The notes below the pieces were generated by a model. It was not told the DNA's origin. It saw nothing but the letters and a program-made list of their open reading frames with translations, and did not search any database. A stretch of 32,411 nucleotides of DNA from Gemmatimonadota bacterium (lineage in GTDB: Bacteria > Gemmatimonadota > Gemmatimonadetes > Gemmatimonadales > GWC2-71-9), in assembly GCA_003222235.1 (NCBI GenBank), contig QHVD01000023.1, positions 1 through 32,411 of the forward strand, given 5' to 3'. Position numbers and translations under genes: made by a program. This document shows, in pieces, positions 1-8,568 of this stretch (the first letter of the stretch is position 1; each line of letters begins with the position of its first letter).

Positions 1-1184
1 TCCTCGAGCGCGCGCTCCATGACCTCAGCTTCGGTCGCGCCGCGGGCGACGCTGAGATGCGCCCGAACCTTGCCGTTCACCTGGACGACGACCTCGACCT
101 CGCCCGCAGCGGCGATGCGCTCGTCGAAGCTCGGCCACCGGCCTTCGAAGATCGACCGATCGTGCCCGAGGACGGCCCAGAGCTCCTCCGCGAGATGGGG
201 TGCGTAAGGCGCGAGGATCACGATGAGGGGCTCTACCGCATCCCGCGTCGCGCATCCCGCCTCCCGCAAGGCATTCACATACTCCATCATCGCGGCGATC
301 GCCGTGTTGTAGTCCAGGCTCGCCGTGTCCGCCGTGACCTTCCGGATCGTCTGATGGAGCTTGCGCGCAACGGCCGGCGGCAGCCCCGGGCCCGCTGACC
401 CTGGGGACCCCGGGGACCCCGGGCTTGCGCCCGGGGTTAGGGGGCCCGGGGTCCCTGGGGTCACGGCTGCCTCGTGCGCGAGCTGCCACACCTTGTCGAG
501 GAAGCGCCGGACCCCTGTGATCCCCTCGTCCCGGAAGTCGCCGCCCTCCTGAAACGGACCGAGGAACATGAGGTACATGCGGAACGCGTCGGCGCCCCAT
601 TTCCGGATGTAGGAGTCGGGAATCACCACGTTACCGCGCGACTTCGACATCTTGGCGCCGTCCTTGATGATCAGTCCGTGCGCCCGGAACTTCGGGAACG
701 GCTCTTCGAACCCGACGTGCCCGAGCTCCTCCAGCACCATCGTGATGAAGCGGGAGTACAGCAGGTGGAGCACCGCGTGCTCGTTCCCGCCGATGTAGGA
801 CGTCACGGGGAGCCAGGTCCTGGTCCGCTCGGTGTCCCAGGGCCGATCGTCGAACTCGGTGGACGGATAGCGAAGGAAGTACCACGCCGAGTCGAGGAAC
901 GTGTCCGACACATCGGTTTCCCGCCGCCCCGTGGCACCGCACTGCGGGCACTTCACGAAATACCACTCTTTGTGCCGCGCGAGCGGGCTCACGCCGGAGG
1001 CGTCGGGACGGAAGTCCTCGATGAACGGCAACACGACGGGAAGGTCGTGCTCCGGCACCCCCACCGGACCGCACCGGTCGCAGTAGATGATCGGGATCGG
1101 CGGTCCCCAGTAGCGCTGGCGCGAGATGCACCAGTCGTGAAGGCGGTACTGGACCTGCGGCGTCGCGAGCCCCCGTTCCCGCAG
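1..1184 (-). pseudogene. leuS: Leucyl-tRNA synthetase, in-frame continuation after the TGA; C-terminus cut by window edge
   Basis: This is the same reading frame as the N-terminal part, with no frameshift. It encodes the rest of the catalytic domain: DWCISRQRYWGPPIP, a zinc-type cysteine cluster (CDRCG, then CPQCG), DTFLDSAWYFLRYPS, and the ATP-binding KMSKS loop at 653-639 (about residues 579-583). The anticodon-binding domain follows (WGADAFRMYLMFLGPFQEGG). At about residues 643-671 a Pro/Gly/Ser/Thr-rich insert interrupts the helical anticodon domain; it is encoded by a palindromic repeat at 397-462. The frame is open to position 1, where the window cuts off the last residues. If the TGA is genuine the downstream piece cannot make a working enzyme alone. 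I think a sequence error or strain variant is more likely, because LeuS is essential. Confidence 0.85.
397..462. repeat. GC-only compound palindrome inside leuS
   Basis: A left arm (397-424) and a right arm (429-462) flank the tetraloop TTGC. Both arms are built from the words GGGGACCCC and CCCGGGG, repeated directly and inverted, and the right arm carries a short extra TTAGGGGG segment. Read in the leuS frame it encodes a Pro/Gly/Thr/Ser-rich stretch without stop codons. It is like the palindromes at other gene borders in this window, but lies in coding sequence. Confidence 0.75.
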
Positions 1185-2387
1185 TCAATCCACGATGCGC
1201 CGCTGCGCAGCGCGGCAGGGCAGCCCGTCGAACTGCCCCGAGTTCATCATGGCGCCGTCCTCGGTGACGCTCGGGAGCGGCTCGTCGGCCTGCACGACTC
1301 GGCGCACGGGGAGGTTGAACGCCGCCGCGAACTCGAAGTCGCGCTTGTCGTGGGCCGGCACCGCCATGATGGCGCCCGTGCCGTACTCCATGACCACGTA
1401 GTCGGCGATCCAGATGGGGATCGCTTCCCCGGTCGCTGGATTGCGGGCGTAGGAGCCGAGAAACACCCCGCTCTTGGTCTTCTCGCCCACCTTGCGCGAC
1501 ACGAGGTCCCTCGCCAGCACCTCGCGCCGGTAGGCGTCGACCTCGTGGCGCCGCTCGTCGGCCGTGAGCGAGTCTACGAGGGGGTGCTCGGGCGCGAGCA
1601 CGATGTACGTGGCGCCGAACACGGTGTCCGGGCGGGTGGTGAAGACGGATAGCTTCGCGCCCGCCCCCGGCGTCTCGAACACGAGCTCTGCGCCCTCGCT
1701 CCGGCCGATCCAGTTGCGCTGCAGTGTGCGGGTCGAGTCCGACCAGTCGAGCCAGTCGAGGTTCTCGAGGAGGCGCTCGGCATAGCGGGTGATCGCGAAA
1801 AACCACTGCTCGAGGTAGCGCAGCTCGACCTTGGTGTCGGGGTGGCGCTCGCAGTAGCCGTTGATCACCTGTTCGTTCGCGACCACGCTCATGTCTTTGG
1901 GACACCAGTTGACCGCCCCCCTCTTCCGGAATGCGAGCCCGGCCTTGAAGAGCTGCAGGAAGATCCACTGCGTCCACTTGTAGTAGCGGGGGTCGGTGGT
2001 CGAGAGCTCGTGGCGCCAATCGAACATGCCGCCGACGCGCTTGAGCTGCCGGCGGAACGTCGCGATGTTCTGCGGGATCAGCGTCCCCGGGTTGGTCCCG
2101 ACCGAGAGCGCGTAGTTCTCGGAGTGGATGCCGAACGCGTCGAACCCGATCGGCTCGAACACGTCGTGCCCCTGGAGCCGCTGGAACCGCCCGTAGATGT
2201 CCGCGCCCGTGAACGCAAACATGTTCCCCACGTGCAACCCCTCGGCCGAGGGATAGGGGAACATCATCAGGTTGTAGAACGGCCGCTCGGGGCGGTCGAG
2301 ATCGGGCTCGTTGGTGTGGTTCTGCTCCCAACGCTCTTGCCACTTGGTCTCGACGGCCTCGGGGTCGTAGCTCGGGACCCGGCTCAT
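1185..2387 (-). CDS. leuS: Leucyl-tRNA synthetase, N-terminal 400 residues up to a premature TGA
   Basis: Class I aminoacyl-tRNA synthetase that charges tRNA-Leu with leucine in the cytoplasm. The reading begins at ATG 2387 (MSRVPSYDPEAVETKW). The class I HIGH-type signature is PSAEGLHVGN (residues 46-55). The CP1 editing domain is marked by the threonine-rich TTRPDTVFGATY motif at about 250-261. The frame ends at a TGA at 1187-1185 directly after RRIVD. The same frame then continues with LRERGLATPQVQYRLHDW and the rest of LeuS, so the TGA replaces what is normally a Trp (IxWLEERGL in homologues). A single base change from TGG explains it. The gene diverges from the chemoreceptor gene across 64 bases. 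I see no clear Shine-Dalgarno. Identity is certain; whether the stop is real or a sequence error is open. Confidence 0.95.
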   Translation of the reverse strand: MSRVPSYDPEAVETKWQERWEQNHTNEPDLDRPERPFYNLMMFPYPSAEGLHVGNMFAFTGADIYGRFQRLQGHDVFEPIGFDAFGIHSENYALSVGTNPGTLIPQNIATFRRQLKRVGGMFDWRHELSTTDPRYYKWTQWIFLQLFKAGLAFRKRGAVNWCPKDMSVVANEQVINGYCERHPDTKVELRYLEQWFFAITRYAERLLENLDWLDWSDSTRTLQRNWIGRSEGAELVFETPGAGAKLSVFTTRPDTVFGATYIVLAPEHPLVDSLTADERRHEVDAYRREVLARDLVSRKVGEKTKSGVFLGSYARNPATGEAIPIWIADYVVMEYGTGAIMAVPAHDKRDFEFAAAFNLPVRRVVQADEPLPSVTEDGAMMNSGQFDGLPCRAAQRRIVD

Positions 2388-2451
2388 AACTGCATGAAAC
2401 TAAACAGGCTTGCCCCTCCAGGTAACCCTGCGTACCTTGCCGACCCGCGTC

Positions 2452-4560
2452 ATGGCCAGCCGCACCCAGCAGCTCCGGCAGCGCTTCCTCCTGACGGGGG
2501 CCGGTGTCGCCCTCGTGCTCGTCGTCGGCTTCGCAGTGCTCTCGGGCAAAAGCACGCAACGGATCGTGGAGGGACAGGCGCGGGAGCAGGGTCAGGACGT
2601 GGCGACCCGCGTGGCCACCGCGGTCGACCAGTACCTGCGGGAGCGCCGCCACGAGGGAGAGGTGCTCGCCCTGTCGCCGGCGCTGATCCGGGCCGCCGTG
2701 AACGGATCGCAGCGGGCGGTCCGGGAGGGGCTGCTCCAGATGGACCGCTCGACCCTCGAGCGGATGTTCGGCCAACGCCGGGAGTTGGGGGGCGATCCGG
2801 AGCTCGCCGCCTACCTGCGGGAATACACCCGGCGGTCTGACTTCACGCAGCTGTTCTTCACCGAGAGCCACGGGTACACGGTGCTGTCGTCCGGTCGCCC
2901 CTCCGACTTCGTCCAGTCGGCCGCCGAGTGGTGGCGGCGCGCGATGGCGGACGGCGCGTACGCGGGCGGCCCGAGCTACGATTCCTCCGACGCGGCGGTG
3001 TCGCTCGAGTACGACGTTGCCCTCCGCGCGCCCGGTATCCCCCAGCCCGTGGGCGTTCTGAAGACCGTCTTCGCGCTCGACGCGCTGTCGCGCCTACTCG
3101 CGGCGGCGGGACTGGAGGGCGCGCGGTTGCAGGTCGTGGACGGCGAAGGCCGCGCAGTCGTGACGCCGAATCAGGGCGAGGTGCTGCGCGCGCTCCCCGA
3201 CGCCCGGGCGGTGCCGCGGACCGCGCGGCCGGCCTGGACCACGGTGCGGACGGCGGCAGGCGAGGAGCTGGTCATTACTGTCCCCGCGAACGAGGGGAAG
3301 TGGTGGGTCGTCTTCCGACAGCCGACCGGCGCCGCCTACGCCGCGGCGCAGGCCACGCTCGGGAACAATTTCCTCTGGGCCGTCGTCGTCTTCGCCGCGA
3401 CGCTGGGGCTGGTCTACCTCGCCTGGCGCTGGCTCAACAAGCGGGTCACCGAGCCCGTGCGTGCGGCCGGGGCGATCGCGAGCCGGGTGGCGGGCGGCGA
3501 CCTGTCGGCGACGGTGGCGGCGGAGCGGACGGAGACGGCGGAGGTGGGTGATCTCCTTTCCTCCGTACACACGATGGTCGTCGCGCTGCGCCGGCTGGTG
3601 GGTGCGATCCGCACGGCCGCCGACGAGGCCGCGGCCATGGCGAGCGAGATCTCGGCTTCCACCGAGCAGATGAGCGCTTCGACGCAGCAGATGAGCGCGA
3701 CCTGCCAGGACCTCACGCAGCGCGCGGCGGAACAGGCGCGGCTGGTGCGCGCGGCGGCCGACGACTCTGCGAAGATCCTGGAAATCGCCACGGTCCTCGC
3801 GGCGGGTGCCGAGGACTCGGTGCGCCGCAACACCGCCGTCGCGGAGCTGGCGCGCCGCCACAAGGGGGTGCTGGACCAGAGCACGACCCAGCTCGTGAAG
3901 CTCGCCGAAGAGGTGGATCGGGGAGTGCGCGAGGCGGAGGCGCTGGCGCTGGCGTCGGGTGAGGTTCAGAAGTTCGTGGCGCAGACGAAGGCGATCGCCA
4001 ACCAGACGAACATGCTCGCCCTGAACGCCGCGATCGAAGCCGCGCGCGCGGGGCCGCAGGGGCGCGGGTTCGCCGTCGTGGCGGACGAAGTCCGCAAGCT
4101 CGCCTCCGTGGCGGCCGCGGCGGCCGGCGACACCGCGGACACGGTGCGTGGCGTGCTCGCCCGCATCGCAGCGACGCGGGAGCGGCTGGCCCAGGTGGCG
4201 CAGGGTGGCGCGGCGGCCCGGGAGGCGGCGACGAGCGCCGCCGAAGGTCTCGCCACCGTGGTGCTGGAGGCTCAGGCGAGCGACGTCTGGAGCCGCGAGA
4301 TCGCGCGTTCGGCGGAGGAGATGCGGGCGCTCGTGGAGGAGATCGGCGCGCGGCTCGCCTCCGTGGCGCAGGGCACGGAGAGCCTGCTCGCCGCGGCGGA
4401 GGAGATCGCGGCGTCATCCGAGCAGCAAAGCGCGTCCACTCAGGAGATCGCGAGCTCCGCCAACCAGCTCGCCGAGGCGTCGGATCGCCTCACCGGTGCG
4501 GTGAAGTCGTTCCGGCTGCTCGCCGACGAGGAGCCGCCGGCGCGGCAGGCCGCGGACTGA
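2452..4560 (+). CDS. Methyl-accepting chemotaxis protein
   Basis: Transmembrane chemoreceptor that signals through a CheA/CheW complex. From the preferred start ATG 2452 it has 702 residues. In order: a short cytoplasmic N-terminus; TM1 at about 12-30; a periplasmic sensor at about 31-300 of Cache type (the QSAAEWWRRAM and GVLKTVFAL segments are typical); TM2 at about 306-325; a HAMP linker at about 327-385; and a long alanine-rich coiled-coil signalling domain. The hairpin tip is QTNMLALNAAIEAARAG followed by PQGRGFAVVADEVRKLA. The glutamate normally following RAG is Pro535 here. An in-frame ATG at 2410 would add 14 residues but overlaps the likely leuS promoter. No che genes are nearby, so it is an orphan receptor. 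It converges with serA, two bases apart. Confidence 0.93.
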   Translation: MASRTQQLRQRFLLTGAGVALVLVVGFAVLSGKSTQRIVEGQAREQGQDVATRVATAVDQYLRERRHEGEVLALSPALIRAAVNGSQRAVREGLLQMDRSTLERMFGQRRELGGDPELAAYLREYTRRSDFTQLFFTESHGYTVLSSGRPSDFVQSAAEWWRRAMADGAYAGGPSYDSSDAAVSLEYDVALRAPGIPQPVGVLKTVFALDALSRLLAAAGLEGARLQVVDGEGRAVVTPNQGEVLRALPDARAVPRTARPAWTTVRTAAGEELVITVPANEGKWWVVFRQPTGAAYAAAQATLGNNFLWAVVVFAATLGLVYLAWRWLNKRVTEPVRAAGAIASRVAGGDLSATVAAERTETAEVGDLLSSVHTMVVALRRLVGAIRTAADEAAAMASEISASTEQMSASTQQMSATCQDLTQRAAEQARLVRAAADDSAKILEIATVLAAGAEDSVRRNTAVAELARRHKGVLDQSTTQLVKLAEEVDRGVREAEALALASGEVQKFVAQTKAIANQTNMLALNAAIEAARAGPQGRGFAVVADEVRKLASVAAAAAGDTADTVRGVLARIAATRERLAQVAQGGAAAREAATSAAEGLATVVLEAQASDVWSREIARSAEEMRALVEEIGARLASVAQGTESLLAAAEEIAASSEQQSASTQEIASSANQLAEASDRLTGAVKSFRLLADEEPPARQAAD

Positions 4561-4562
4561 CG

Positions 4563-6155
4563 TCAGCCGAGATCCGCCAGCCGCACCTGCAGGATGTCCG
4601 GGACGCGCCCGAGCTGGTCCAGCACGCCGTTCGTGAGGGCCTGATCCACCGTGATCGCCGCCAGGGCTTCCTGTCCGGGGGCGTCGCGGCGCGCCTGGTG
4701 ATAGCTGCCGATGTTGATCCCCGCCTGCCCGAGCAGCGTGCCCACGCGCCCGATGACGCCGGGCACGTCGCGGTTGCGGATCACGATCATCCACCCCTCG
4801 GGCGCCACGTCCACGTGGTATTCGTCGATGCGGATGACCCGGCCGTGGCTGTCGCCGACCAGCGCACCGGCGACGCGGGCCCGACCCTGTGCCGTCGCGA
4901 GCTTCACGCCCACCGTGGTCTCGAATCCCGGCTCCGGCGTTCCGGTCTTGCGGGCGTGCTGGATGCCGCGCTCTTCGGCGATGAGGAGCGCGTTCACGAG
5001 GCTCACCGGCTCCACGCGCATCGCGCCGAGCAGCCCCTCGACCGCCGCCATCAACACCGGGCGCGGCGCCGCCTCGTCCTTCCCGCCGTAGGCGACCTCG
5101 ACCGAAGCGACCGGGCCGTCCACCAGGGCGAGCGCGAGTCGGCTCAGCCGCCGCGCCAGGTCGAGCAGCGGCCCGAGTCGCCGCAGCACGTCGCCCGAGA
5201 TCCCCGGCACGTTGATCGCGAACGACAGGTCTCCCGAGACGAGGGACTCGCGCACCGCCGTGCAGATCTCGAGGCTGACCCGCTCCTGCGCTTCCGCCGT
5301 AGAGGCCGCGAGGTGCGGTGTGAGGATCACGCGGTCGAGCTGCCGCAGCGGCGAATCGGCCGGCAGCGGCTCGACGGCGAAGACGTCGATCGCCGCGCCC
5401 GCGATCCGCTTGGAGCGGATCGCCTCGGCCAGCGCAGCTTCGTCCACCAGCTCCCCGCGCGCGGTGTTGATGAGCAGCGCCGTCGGCTTCATGAGGCTCA
5501 GCCGCTCGCCGTTGATGAGGTGGTGGGTCTGCTCGGTGTGGGCCACATGCAGCGTGACCACGTCCACCTGACGCAGCAGCAAGTCCAGCGGCAGCAGCTT
5601 GACCTGCAGCTCGGCGGCCCGCTCGGGGTCGAGGAACGGATCGTGCCCCAGCGTCTGCATGCCGAACGCCCGCGCGAACTGGGCCACGTGCCCGCCGACG
5701 CGGCCGAGCCCCACGATCCCGATCGTCTTACCGCGGAGCTCGGTTCCCTCGAACCGCTTGCGGTCCCATCCGCCCCGGCGCATCGCCTCCGCAGCCCAAG
5801 GAATCTGGCGGACGAGCGAGAGCAGCAGGCTCATCGCATGCTCGGCCGCGCTCACGGTGTTGGCGCCGGGGGCGTTCATCACCGCGACGCCCCGCCGCGT
5901 CGCCGCGTGGACGTCGATGTTGTCCACTCCGGTACCGGCGCGGGCGATGACGCGCAGGTGCGGCGCCCGGGTGAGCAGGTCCGCCGTCACCCGCGTCTCG
6001 CTCCGCACGATCAGCGCGTGCGCGCCCGCGAGCGCCCGCTCGAGCTCCTCGCGGGGCCGTCCCGCGACGTTTGCCACCTCGAGCTCCGGCGTGGCGGCGA
6101 GCAGCTGCAGGCCCGCCTCGGCCAGCCGGTCGGCGACCACGACCCGGTGGGTCAT
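4563..6155 (-). CDS. serA: D-3-phosphoglycerate dehydrogenase
   Basis: Oxidises 3-phosphoglycerate to 3-phosphohydroxypyruvate with NAD+, the first step of serine synthesis. The 530 residues match the long type I form: substrate-binding domain, NAD Rossmann domain with GIVGLGRVG (146-154), ASB domain (about 315-440) and a C-terminal ACT domain (about 455-530, RDVPGVIGRVGTLLGQAGIN). The catalytic residues are visible: Arg233 in NTARGELVD, Glu262 in VFAVEPLP and His281 in TPHLAAST. The ACT domain suggests feedback control by serine. The ATG at 6155-6153 overlaps the TGA of the upstream aminotransferase (ATGA), so translation is probably coupled and the aminotransferase likely supplies the next step. 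Confidence 0.96.
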   Translation of the reverse strand: MTHRVVVADRLAEAGLQLLAATPELEVANVAGRPREELERALAGAHALIVRSETRVTADLLTRAPHLRVIARAGTGVDNIDVHAATRRGVAVMNAPGANTVSAAEHAMSLLLSLVRQIPWAAEAMRRGGWDRKRFEGTELRGKTIGIVGLGRVGGHVAQFARAFGMQTLGHDPFLDPERAAELQVKLLPLDLLLRQVDVVTLHVAHTEQTHHLINGERLSLMKPTALLINTARGELVDEAALAEAIRSKRIAGAAIDVFAVEPLPADSPLRQLDRVILTPHLAASTAEAQERVSLEICTAVRESLVSGDLSFAINVPGISGDVLRRLGPLLDLARRLSRLALALVDGPVASVEVAYGGKDEAAPRPVLMAAVEGLLGAMRVEPVSLVNALLIAEERGIQHARKTGTPEPGFETTVGVKLATAQGRARVAGALVGDSHGRVIRIDEYHVDVAPEGWMIVIRNRDVPGVIGRVGTLLGQAGINIGSYHQARRDAPGQEALAAITVDQALTNGVLDQLGRVPDILQVRLADLG

Positions 6156-7231
6156 GCCAGGATCCCGCCGAGCAGGGTGAGCAGCTCGTCCAGCGCTGCG
6201 ACGCTATGGTCGCCCATGTGGCCGATCCGGATCGTCGTCTCCTTGAGCGGGCCATACCCCGCACCGATGGTCCATCCGGCCTCCTTCAGCGCCCCCACGA
6301 CCTGCTTCGCGCTCTTCCCCTCCGGCACTTTGACGCACGAGACGCTCCAGCTGCGCCGTCCCTCCGGGGGCAGGTAGGCGACGCCGCGGCGCTCGCACCA
6401 TTCTTCCACCCGCCGCCGCATCGCGTCGTGGCGCCGCCAGCGGGCCGTGACGCCCCCCTCACGGTCGATGCGCGCGAGCTGCGTCTCCAGCGCGTAGAAG
6501 AGCGGGATCGCCGGCGTATTGGTCGGCTGGTGCTTGGCCATCGCCTCGGAGAGGCTCACGAGGTCGAAGTACAGGCCGCGGCCGGAGAGCGTCTTGGCGC
6601 GGGCCAGCATGCGCTCCGATGCGACGCCGAGCGCGAGCCCCGGCGGGAGGGCGAGCGCCTTCTGCGAGCCGGTGAGGACGAAATCCAGTCTCCAGCGGTC
6701 GGTCTCGACGGGAGAGGCGGCGAGCGACGTGACCGCGTCGACGAGCAGGAGCACGTCGTCGAATTCATGGACCACGGCCGCCAGGGCCTCGAGGTCCTGC
6801 AGCGCGCCGGTGGACGTCTCCGAGTGGACGAGGGTCACGGCATCCACCGGCGTGCGTCGCAGCGCGTCACGCAACACGTCCGCTTCCAACACGCACCCGA
6901 GCGGCACGTCGAGGCGCACGCAGTCCTTGCCGCAGGCGCGGACCAAGTTCGCGAACCGTTCGCTGAAGGAGCCGTTGACGAGGCAGAGGGCCCGGTGCCG
7001 CACCCCGTTCCGGACCGCCAGTTCCATGAACCCCGTGGCGGACGTCGTGCCGACGAGCACCAGGCGGGACGTCTGGAACAGGCGGGCGAGCGACGGCTGC
7101 AGGCCGCCGAGCAGCTGCTCCATCGCGCTCGAGCGGTGGCCGATCATCGGCCGCTGCATCGCGGCCAACACGTCGGGATGGACGTCAGTCGGGCCCGGAA
7201 GAAAGAAACGCCCGAAAGCGGGCGTCGTCAT
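6152..7231 (-). CDS. Class-V aminotransferase, probable phosphoserine/alanine-glyoxylate type
   Basis: PLP-dependent fold-type I aminotransferase of the serine-pyruvate / alanine-glyoxylate family, 359 residues. It shows FLPGPTDVHPDVLAAMQRPMIGHRS near the N-terminus (split here as FLPGPTDV and MIGHRS), the HSETSTGALQD segment, LLLVDAVTSL with the PLP-binding Asp, and the Schiff-base Lys191 in TGSQKALALPPG. The start ATG 7231 overlaps the upstream hydrolase TGA, and its own TGA overlaps the serA ATG. No serC is visible and the gene is locked to serA, so the likely job is transamination of 3-phosphohydroxypyruvate to phosphoserine, as family members do in some prokaryotes. Use of glyoxylate or pyruvate is the alternative. 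Family is firm, substrate inferred. Confidence 0.9.
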   Translation of the reverse strand: MTTPAFGRFFLPGPTDVHPDVLAAMQRPMIGHRSSAMEQLLGGLQPSLARLFQTSRLVLVGTTSATGFMELAVRNGVRHRALCLVNGSFSERFANLVRACGKDCVRLDVPLGCVLEADVLRDALRRTPVDAVTLVHSETSTGALQDLEALAAVVHEFDDVLLLVDAVTSLAASPVETDRWRLDFVLTGSQKALALPPGLALGVASERMLARAKTLSGRGLYFDLVSLSEAMAKHQPTNTPAIPLFYALETQLARIDREGGVTARWRRHDAMRRRVEEWCERRGVAYLPPEGRRSWSVSCVKVPEGKSAKQVVGALKEAGWTIGAGYGPLKETTIRIGHMGDHSVAALDELLTLLGGILA

Positions 7232-7893
7232 ACGGCGGCGCTGGCGAGCTCCTCCACCAGGCCTTCCTCGACCAGTTCTTTCGTCCTCACGAGGCGCACC
7301 CCCTCGTCGCCCCATTCCCTGAGCAGGTGTTCGGAGACGTCCTGGTCGATGCCCCGGACGGCGTCGGTGACGACGAAGAGCCGCGTGTGCGGCCGCCGCT
7401 CCAGCAGTCCCTCGATCGCCGCCTTGTCGCACACGTCCGTCGCGACGCCGTACAGCACGATGTCCTGTGGATCGAGCACTTCGAGCACCGCCATCACATT
7501 CTCGTTGGTGAAAACGTCGAAGCGGTGCTTGTGGAACAGGACGTCCCCCCTGTGGGCGCGCACCCGCTCGGCGAGGGTCTGCGGGTCCGTCCGAGCAGGC
7601 TCGACCACGAGCGGGTCCCGGAGCGCGGTCTCAGGAATCTTCTTTTGCCCGGACGTGCCGCGCATGCAATGCGGCGGGAAGGTGCTCTGCCAGTCGGGTT
7701 TGTCCGAGATCTCCGGATGGCCCATCACGTGGTCGTCGGCGCTCGCCACGATCCGGATCCCGCGGGTGTGGGCGTAGTCCGTCAGGCGCTTCAGGTTGGG
7801 GATGATGTCTTGGGCTCCGGGCACGGAGAGCTTGCCGTCGGGCTGCATGAAGTCGTACTGGGTATCGACATCCCAGAAGATGACACGGGCCAT
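7228..7893 (-). CDS. Isochorismatase-family cysteine hydrolase, probable nicotinamidase
   Basis: 221-residue cysteine hydrolase of the nicotinamidase/isochorismatase superfamily. The catalytic triad is visible: Asp10 in DVDTQYDFM, Lys122 in FHKHRFDVF and Cys155 in GVATDVCDKAAIEGLL. A metal site of PncA type is suggested by Asp53, His55, His59 and His75 (FPPHCMRGTSG), which favours nicotinamidase over isochorismatase. It would convert nicotinamide to nicotinate. A nicotinate phosphoribosyltransferase lies 3.7 kb away, making a salvage link plausible. AAGGAAGG at 7905-7898 is a good ribosome site for ATG 7893. It heads a three-gene run with the aminotransferase and serA; how nicotinamide salvage relates to serine synthesis there is unclear. 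Confidence 0.85.
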   Translation of the reverse strand: MARVIFWDVDTQYDFMQPDGKLSVPGAQDIIPNLKRLTDYAHTRGIRIVASADDHVMGHPEISDKPDWQSTFPPHCMRGTSGQKKIPETALRDPLVVEPARTDPQTLAERVRAHRGDVLFHKHRFDVFTNENVMAVLEVLDPQDIVLYGVATDVCDKAAIEGLLERRPHTRLFVVTDAVRGIDQDVSEHLLREWGDEGVRLVRTKELVEEGLVEELASAAV

Positions 7894-7964
7894 GGGACCT
7901 TCCTTGGATGATGCCAGCCCTGGGAATCTCTGGGGGAAAACGGGAATGTGTCAACGGCCAGATG

Positions 7965-7986
7965 GCTAGACGACTAGCCGTCTAGC
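7965..7986. terminator. Hairpin between the hydrolase and the arginine operon
   Basis: A perfect 8-bp inverted repeat, GCTAGACG (7965-7972) and CGTCTAGC (7979-7986), has loop ACTAGC. Further GCTAG and CCTAG words follow up to 8023. It lies 40 bases beyond the stop codon of the last arginine gene on the minus strand, and upstream of the hydrolase start. There is no U tract, so a Rho-independent terminator is not certain; it also fits the intergenic repeat family. Confidence 0.4.
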
Positions 7987-8028
7987 GGTGGCTAGGGCGA
8001 AGGGAGGAGTTAGGCTGGCCTAGTCCGT

Positions 8029-8568
8029 CTATAACTTCAGGACTACCGCGATCTCGTCGCAGCAGTTCTGTCGCGGGCACCTGGCGCAGTCCGCCCACAC
8101 CTTGAGGGGGAAGTGCTCCTTCTCGGCGGGGACGAAGCCGAGCCTCAGGAAGAATGTCGGCTTGCGCGTGAGCGCCAGGACCTCGCTCAGGCCGTGGGCG
8201 CGCGCCTCGCCGATCAGCGCCTCTGTCAGCGCCCGGCCGACGCCCGTACCCTGGTGGTCCGCGTGCACGGCGAGCCCCGCGATTTCGGCGAGGTCGCGGG
8301 AGTAGATCTTCAGGGACCCACACCCCACCAGGCCGCCGTCGGGCGCTCCGGCCACCACGTACTCCTTGATGTGTCGACAGAGATCGTAATTGCTCCGCGG
8401 CAGGAGATCACCGGTCGCCACGTAGGGCGCCATCAACCGCTCCAGCGCGGGAACGTCGGCGAGCACCGCGGGGCGGACGGACGTGGGACGTAGCGCTGCG
8501 TCCTGCAACCCAGCGGGGGCCGACGGCCGGCTCCCGACACCCGACGCCCAGCGGTTCGCGGCGCTCAC
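8029..8568 (-). CDS. argA: GNAT-type N-acetylglutamate synthase
   Basis: Single-domain GNAT acetyltransferase of about 179 residues that transfers acetyl from acetyl-CoA to glutamate, the first arginine step. The acetyl-CoA motif is visible as HADHQGTGVGRALTEALIG. The cysteine-rich tail WADCARCPRQNCCDEIAVV is typical of the short N-acetylglutamate synthases rather than generic acetyltransferases. The start is GTG 8568-8566, overlapping the argD TGA (GTGA), which indicates coupling. That leaves an N-terminal extension of about 29 residues before SVRPAVLADV; part of it is encoded by a repeat word (8533-8549) also found in intergenic repeats, so the functional domain may be only the later part. 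It ends the arg operon. Confidence 0.88.
   Translation of the reverse strand: MSAANRWASGVGSRPSAPAGLQDAALRPTSVRPAVLADVPALERLMAPYVATGDLLPRSNYDLCRHIKEYVVAGAPDGGLVGCGSLKIYSRDLAEIAGLAVHADHQGTGVGRALTEALIGEARAHGLSEVLALTRKPTFFLRLGFVPAEKEHFPLKVWADCARCPRQNCCDEIAVVLKL

Noticed and set aside
1185..1187. TGA in leuS as selenocysteine or a reassigned tryptophan codon
   Set aside because: TGA ends many genes in the window at correct places, and no selenocysteine function is known for this position.
2397..2425. A leuS promoter, TTACCT and TAGTTT 17 bases apart on the minus strand
   Set aside because: The match is loose and would place the transcript start almost at the ATG; too weak to list as a feature.
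4698..6377. A long open frame (about 559 codons) opposite serA
   Set aside because: It is rich in Arg, His, Pro and Asp in the pattern of an antisense frame of GC-rich coding DNA, and serA on the other strand is complete with all catalytic residues.
7228..7893. Isochorismatase of siderophore synthesis
   Set aside because: No siderophore genes are nearby and the metal-binding residues fit nicotinamidase better.
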